The notes under the pieces were generated by a model, which saw only the letters and a program-made list of their open reading frames with translations, was not told where the DNA came from and did no database searches. From CAZGRP01 sp964527995 (GTDB lineage Bacteria; Zhuqueibacterota; Zhuqueibacteria; Oceanimicrobiales; CAZGRP01): a stretch of 23,793 nucleotides of DNA. This document shows, one piece after another, positions 22,541 to 23,793 of the stretch; position 1 is the stretch's first letter; every line of letters begins with the position of its first letter. The position numbers and the translations under genes were made by a program. The stretch is taken from NCBI GenBank assembly GCA_964527995.1, contig CAZGRP010000060.1, positions 1 through 23,793 of the forward strand. The letters run 5' to 3'.

Positions 22541-23793
22541 ATGGGCGAAACGTTTGTCCAGAAAGTGCTCGGCAGGAAGGCGGGACGTCGGGTCGAGCCC
22601 GGCGAGATCGTCGAGGTCAAGCCGGACGTGGCCATGAGCCACGACAACACTGCAGCCATTATCCAGAAGTTCCACTCTCTCGGTGTTGACAAAGTGGAGA
22701 ACCCCGACCGCCATGTCGTGGTGCTCGACCACTGTGTTCCTGCTGCCAATGAAAAGTTTGCTCTCAATCACAGGCAGATCCGCGAGTTTGTGAAAAAGCA
22801 CGGCATCAAGAACTTCTTCGACATCAATATGGGCATCTCGCATCAGATCATGGCAGAGCGCGGTTTGATTCTGCCCGGCGAGGTGCTTGTAGGGAGTGAC
22901 TCCCACTCCACGACGTACGGAGCCTTTGGTGCGTTCGGGACCGGTATAGGTCGTAGCGAGATGGCAGTGATTTTCGCCACCGGAAAGATCTGGTTCCGGG
23001 TGCCGGAGACCATCAAGGTCGTGGTGAGTGGAGATATGCCCGCCGGTGTCAGTGCCAAGGACGTTATGCTCAAAATCATCGGCGATTTGCGCGCCGACGG
23101 CGCTCTTTACAAGGCGGTCGAGTTCACCGGCCCAACCATCGACAACATGTCGGTAGCCAGCCGCATGGTTTTGGCCAACATGTCTATTGAGATGGGAGCC
23201 AAGATCGGCTACATGATTCCGAATCAGGCCACGTTGGACTATCTCGAGGGAAGGGCGGTGCGGCCGTTCGAAGTGGTGGAATCGGACCCGGATGCAGAAT
23301 ACGAGGCAGTCTACGAGTTCGATGTGTCCAATCTGGAGCCTCAAGTAGCCTGCCCGCATACTGTGGACAATGTCAAACCCATCCACGAGGTGGCGGGAAC
23401 GAAGATCAACGAGGTCTTCTTCGGTTCCTGCGTGAACGCCCGGCTCGAAGATTTTGAGGTTGTTTCCACGATCCTTAAAGGGAAGCGTGTCCATCCCGAC
23501 GTTCGCATGATCGTCATCCCTGCGTCCACCGAAGTGTATCTAGACGCTCTGAGGCGTGGCTACGTGCAGGCCCTCGTCGAGGCGGGCGCGGTGATGATGA
23601 ACGCCGGCTGCGGGCCGTGCATGGGGAACCACGAGGGCGTGCCGGCGCCGCAGGAGGTCGTCTTGAGCACCGCCAATCGGAACTTCCGCGGTCGCATGGG
23701 GTGCAAGGAATCCGAGGTCTACTTGAGCAGCCCGGCGGTGGCAGCAGCCTCGGCGATCACAGGGGTGATTACGGATGTGCGAGAGATGATGAA
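22541..23793 (+). CDS. Aconitase/3-isopropylmalate dehydratase large subunit family (LeuC-type), paralog 2; 3' partial
   Basis: The frame is open from ATG 22541 (GAGGGAAAT a short way upstream) to the end of the window, giving 417 residues and nearly a full LeuC-type large subunit. The [4Fe-4S] cysteines are Cys297 in GSCVNAR and Cys357 and Cys360 in CGPCMG. GSDSHSTTYGAFG and the C-terminal NFRGRMG and SSPAVAAASAI are present. The first-cysteine motif differs from the usual GSCTN(G/S)R by Val and Ala, and differs from paralog 1. The two copies clearly share a subfamily (NF-GR-G, ES-VYL, SPAVAAA), but divergence suggests different substrates. A LeuD-type small subunit would be expected just downstream, outside the window. 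Confidence 0.93.
   Translation, partial: MGETFVQKVLGRKAGRRVEPGEIVEVKPDVAMSHDNTAAIIQKFHSLGVDKVENPDRHVVVLDHCVPAANEKFALNHRQIREFVKKHGIKNFFDINMGISHQIMAERGLILPGEVLVGSDSHSTTYGAFGAFGTGIGRSEMAVIFATGKIWFRVPETIKVVVSGDMPAGVSAKDVMLKIIGDLRADGALYKAVEFTGPTIDNMSVASRMVLANMSIEMGAKIGYMIPNQATLDYLEGRAVRPFEVVESDPDAEYEAVYEFDVSNLEPQVACPHTVDNVKPIHEVAGTKINEVFFGSCVNARLEDFEVVSTILKGKRVHPDVRMIVIPASTEVYLDALRRGYVQALVEAGAVMMNAGCGPCMGNHEGVPAPQEVVLSTANRNFRGRMGCKESEVYLSSPAVAAASAITGVITDVREMM

Noticed and set aside
21968..23494. 508-codon minus-strand open frame
   Set aside because: It runs through the N gap and lies opposite the HD-like gene and LeuC paralog 2; an artefact of unknown bases plus GC-rich shadow.
1..23793. CRISPR arrays, tRNA or rRNA genes, insertion sequences, phage genes
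   Set aside because: No regularly spaced repeats, no tRNA/rRNA-like sequence and no transposase, integrase or phage-like protein were recognised on either strand.

Overview
The window is a gene-dense, high-GC (about 60% by eye) bacterial contig piece. Every recognised gene lies on the + strand. A run of exactly 100 N at 22004-22103 marks a scaffold join, so this is probably a draft or metagenome-assembled genome. The gene set (molybdenum hydroxylase of 4-hydroxybenzoyl-CoA reductase type, YpdA-like flavoprotein, LeuC-type hydratases, succinate dehydrogenase with two membrane anchors, split citrate-cleavage-like enzymes, and a Neisseria/deltaproteobacteria-style GTCATTCCCGCGAA repeat) suggests an uncultured Gram-negative lineage of Desulfobacterota, Myxococcota or NC10 type. 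The sequence alone does not fix the taxon.

Region 1 (1-6199) is an aromatic or heterocyclic catabolism block. It holds the 3' part of a molybdopterin subunit (HcrA-like), an orphan CopG-type antitoxin translationally coupled to a small membrane protein, an exported DUF1028-TPR protein, an FAD subunit (HcrB-like) with the extra [4Fe-4S] cysteines of 4-hydroxybenzoyl-CoA reductase, and an amidohydrolase-2 family enzyme. Region 2 (6349-8661) holds a Glu/Leu/Phe/Val dehydrogenase family protein with Leu/Val-type rather than Glu-type substrate residues, and a zinc-type alcohol dehydrogenase/quinone oxidoreductase.

Region 3 (8685-23793) is the core. A near-consensus sigma70-type promoter at 8685-8713 precedes a tightly packed run: LeuC-type hydratase 1, YpdA-like reductase, lpdA, lipB, sdhC-sdhD-sdhA-sdhB, a fused 2-oxoacid dehydrogenase E1 alpha-beta, a SucC-like ATP-grasp CoA ligase fused to an 8-cysteine FixX-like ferredoxin domain, and a SucD-like subunit. 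After a 102-bp MITE-like repeat come a short citrate-synthase-family protein of citryl-CoA lyase type, an HD-like protein that has lost the H of its HD pair, and a second LeuC-type hydratase cut by the window end.

Together region 3 looks like a non-canonical TCA (or TCA-like) island. LeuC-type hydratases stand where aconitase would be, a BCKDH-like E1 plus Lpd and LipB would serve 2-oxoacid oxidation, SDH links to the quinone pool, and the SucC-Fd/SucD/short-CS trio resembles a dissected ATP-citrate lyase (citryl-CoA synthetase plus citryl-CoA lyase). The ferredoxin fusion on the CoA ligase is the most unusual item. No E2 acyltransferase, LeuD small subunit, [2Fe-2S] molybdenum hydroxylase subunit, tRNA, rRNA or CRISPR was seen in the window. 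No gene-free stretch exceeds 300 bp; the longest is 20999-21224.
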